The position numbers were made by a program, and so were the translations under genes. 64,000 nucleotides of DNA from Zoogloea ramigera. GTDB lineage: Bacteria > Pseudomonadota > Gammaproteobacteria > Burkholderiales > Rhodocyclaceae. The stretch is from positions 1 through 64,000 of the forward strand of contig NZ_BJNV01000014.1 in NCBI RefSeq assembly GCF_006539865.1, in the 5' to 3' direction. The notes under the pieces were generated by a model that had not been told where the DNA came from, ran no database searches, and saw only the letters and a list, made by a program, of their open reading frames with translations. Each line of letters opens with the position of its first letter. Within the stretch, counting starts at the first letter, position 1. Positions 63,745 to 64,000 of this stretch are shown one piece after another.

Positions 63745-64000
63745 AGCCCGCCATGAAACCACTGCTAGCTCCCCTGTGCGCCCTGGCCCTGGCGGCCTGC
63801 GCGTCCGCCCCGCCGTCCCTGCCGGAGGCCGGCTCCGCCCCGCGGGGCATCGATAGCCAGCTCGCGGAAGCCACGGTGGCGCCCCTCACCGACCTGAACA
63901 TCGTCCGCGCCGAGATTCCGAAGGCCCTCGCGGCCGCCCGGGCGGCGCCCTACGCGATGCCGGCAGACATGTCCTGCCCCGGCCTCGCGGCCGACATCCA
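63741..64000 (+). CDS. Lipoprotein, cut by the window edge
   Basis: The ATG at 63741 begins a signal peptide with lipobox (LCALALAAC, acylated C20); 86 residues are visible before the sequence ends. The mature part starts ASAPPSLPEAGSAPRG and continues LAEATVAPLTDLNIVR and ALAAARAAPYAMPADMSC. No family is assigned from this piece. It is coupled to the small membrane protein upstream. Confidence 0.75.
   Translation, partial: MKPAMKPLLAPLCALALAACASAPPSLPEAGSAPRGIDSQLAEATVAPLTDLNIVRAEIPKALAAARAAPYAMPADMSCPGLAADI

Overview
The window is a GC-rich, densely coded bacterial chromosome segment. Gene content and order point to a betaproteobacterium, most likely of the Rhodocyclales/Zoogloeaceae group. 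The indicators are argH divergent from an AlgZ/AlgR-type two-component pair, hemA-prfA-prmC-grxD in a row, a NirB/NirD/FNT nitrite operon ending in a PP2C-kinase fusion, and a groESL operon with CIRCE. The taxonomic placement is inference; no rRNA is present. Many long antisense reading frames are artefacts of the base composition.

Layout: 1-4.1 kb carries YgiQ (cut by the window edge), a heptad repeat array, and a LytTR regulator with its LytS-type kinase. 4.2-12.9 kb holds argH, a Ser/Thr kinase with a cyclic-nucleotide domain, then nirB-nirD-nirC and a phosphatase-kinase fusion; the 413-base leader of nirB has two NtrC-like sites, a sigma-54 promoter and a hairpin over the ribosome binding site. 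12.9-16.5 kb is grxD, prmC, prfA, hemA. 16.6-21.9 kb is a Liv-type ABC importer operon with a hemerythrin, behind a probable sigma-54 promoter. 22.3-27 kb holds a free-standing lipoyl-like protein, a large penicillin-binding protein, a hypothetical protein and a YkgJ-type protein. 27.1-34.4 kb is signalling: a PhnD-like binding protein with a hybrid kinase, then MglA-type GTPase, histidine kinase and a REC-MshEN-PilB-type ATPase. 34.4-39 kb holds a soluble PAS chemoreceptor and FlgT/FlgO/FlgP-like flagellar genes, with a convincing sigma-28 promoter.

39.1-41.5 kb looks like a decayed mobile insertion: a frameshifted tyrosine recombinase and an AT-richer ParA-like gene beside tRNA-Phe. 41.6-46.3 kb pairs a TctDE/QseBC-like two-component system with the DUF485-actP acetate uptake operon; both promoters carry the same tandem CTTAC repeat. 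46.5-52.7 kb has groESL, sdaA, a coiled-coil zinc-ribbon membrane protein and a thioredoxin-DsbD-like fusion. 52.9-55.7 kb is a second small-GTPase operon (hypothetical, pseudo-receiver protein, GTPase, roadblock). 55.8-63.4 kb is a CzcCBA-type metal efflux operon with its two-component regulator, followed by a small membrane protein and a lipoprotein cut by the edge.

The recurring theme is envelope and surface signalling: two prokaryotic Ras-like GTPase modules, one fused by context to a type IV pilus-like ATPase, a chemoreceptor and H-ring flagellar proteins. The two GTPase operons are the best candidates for an incompletely described system.
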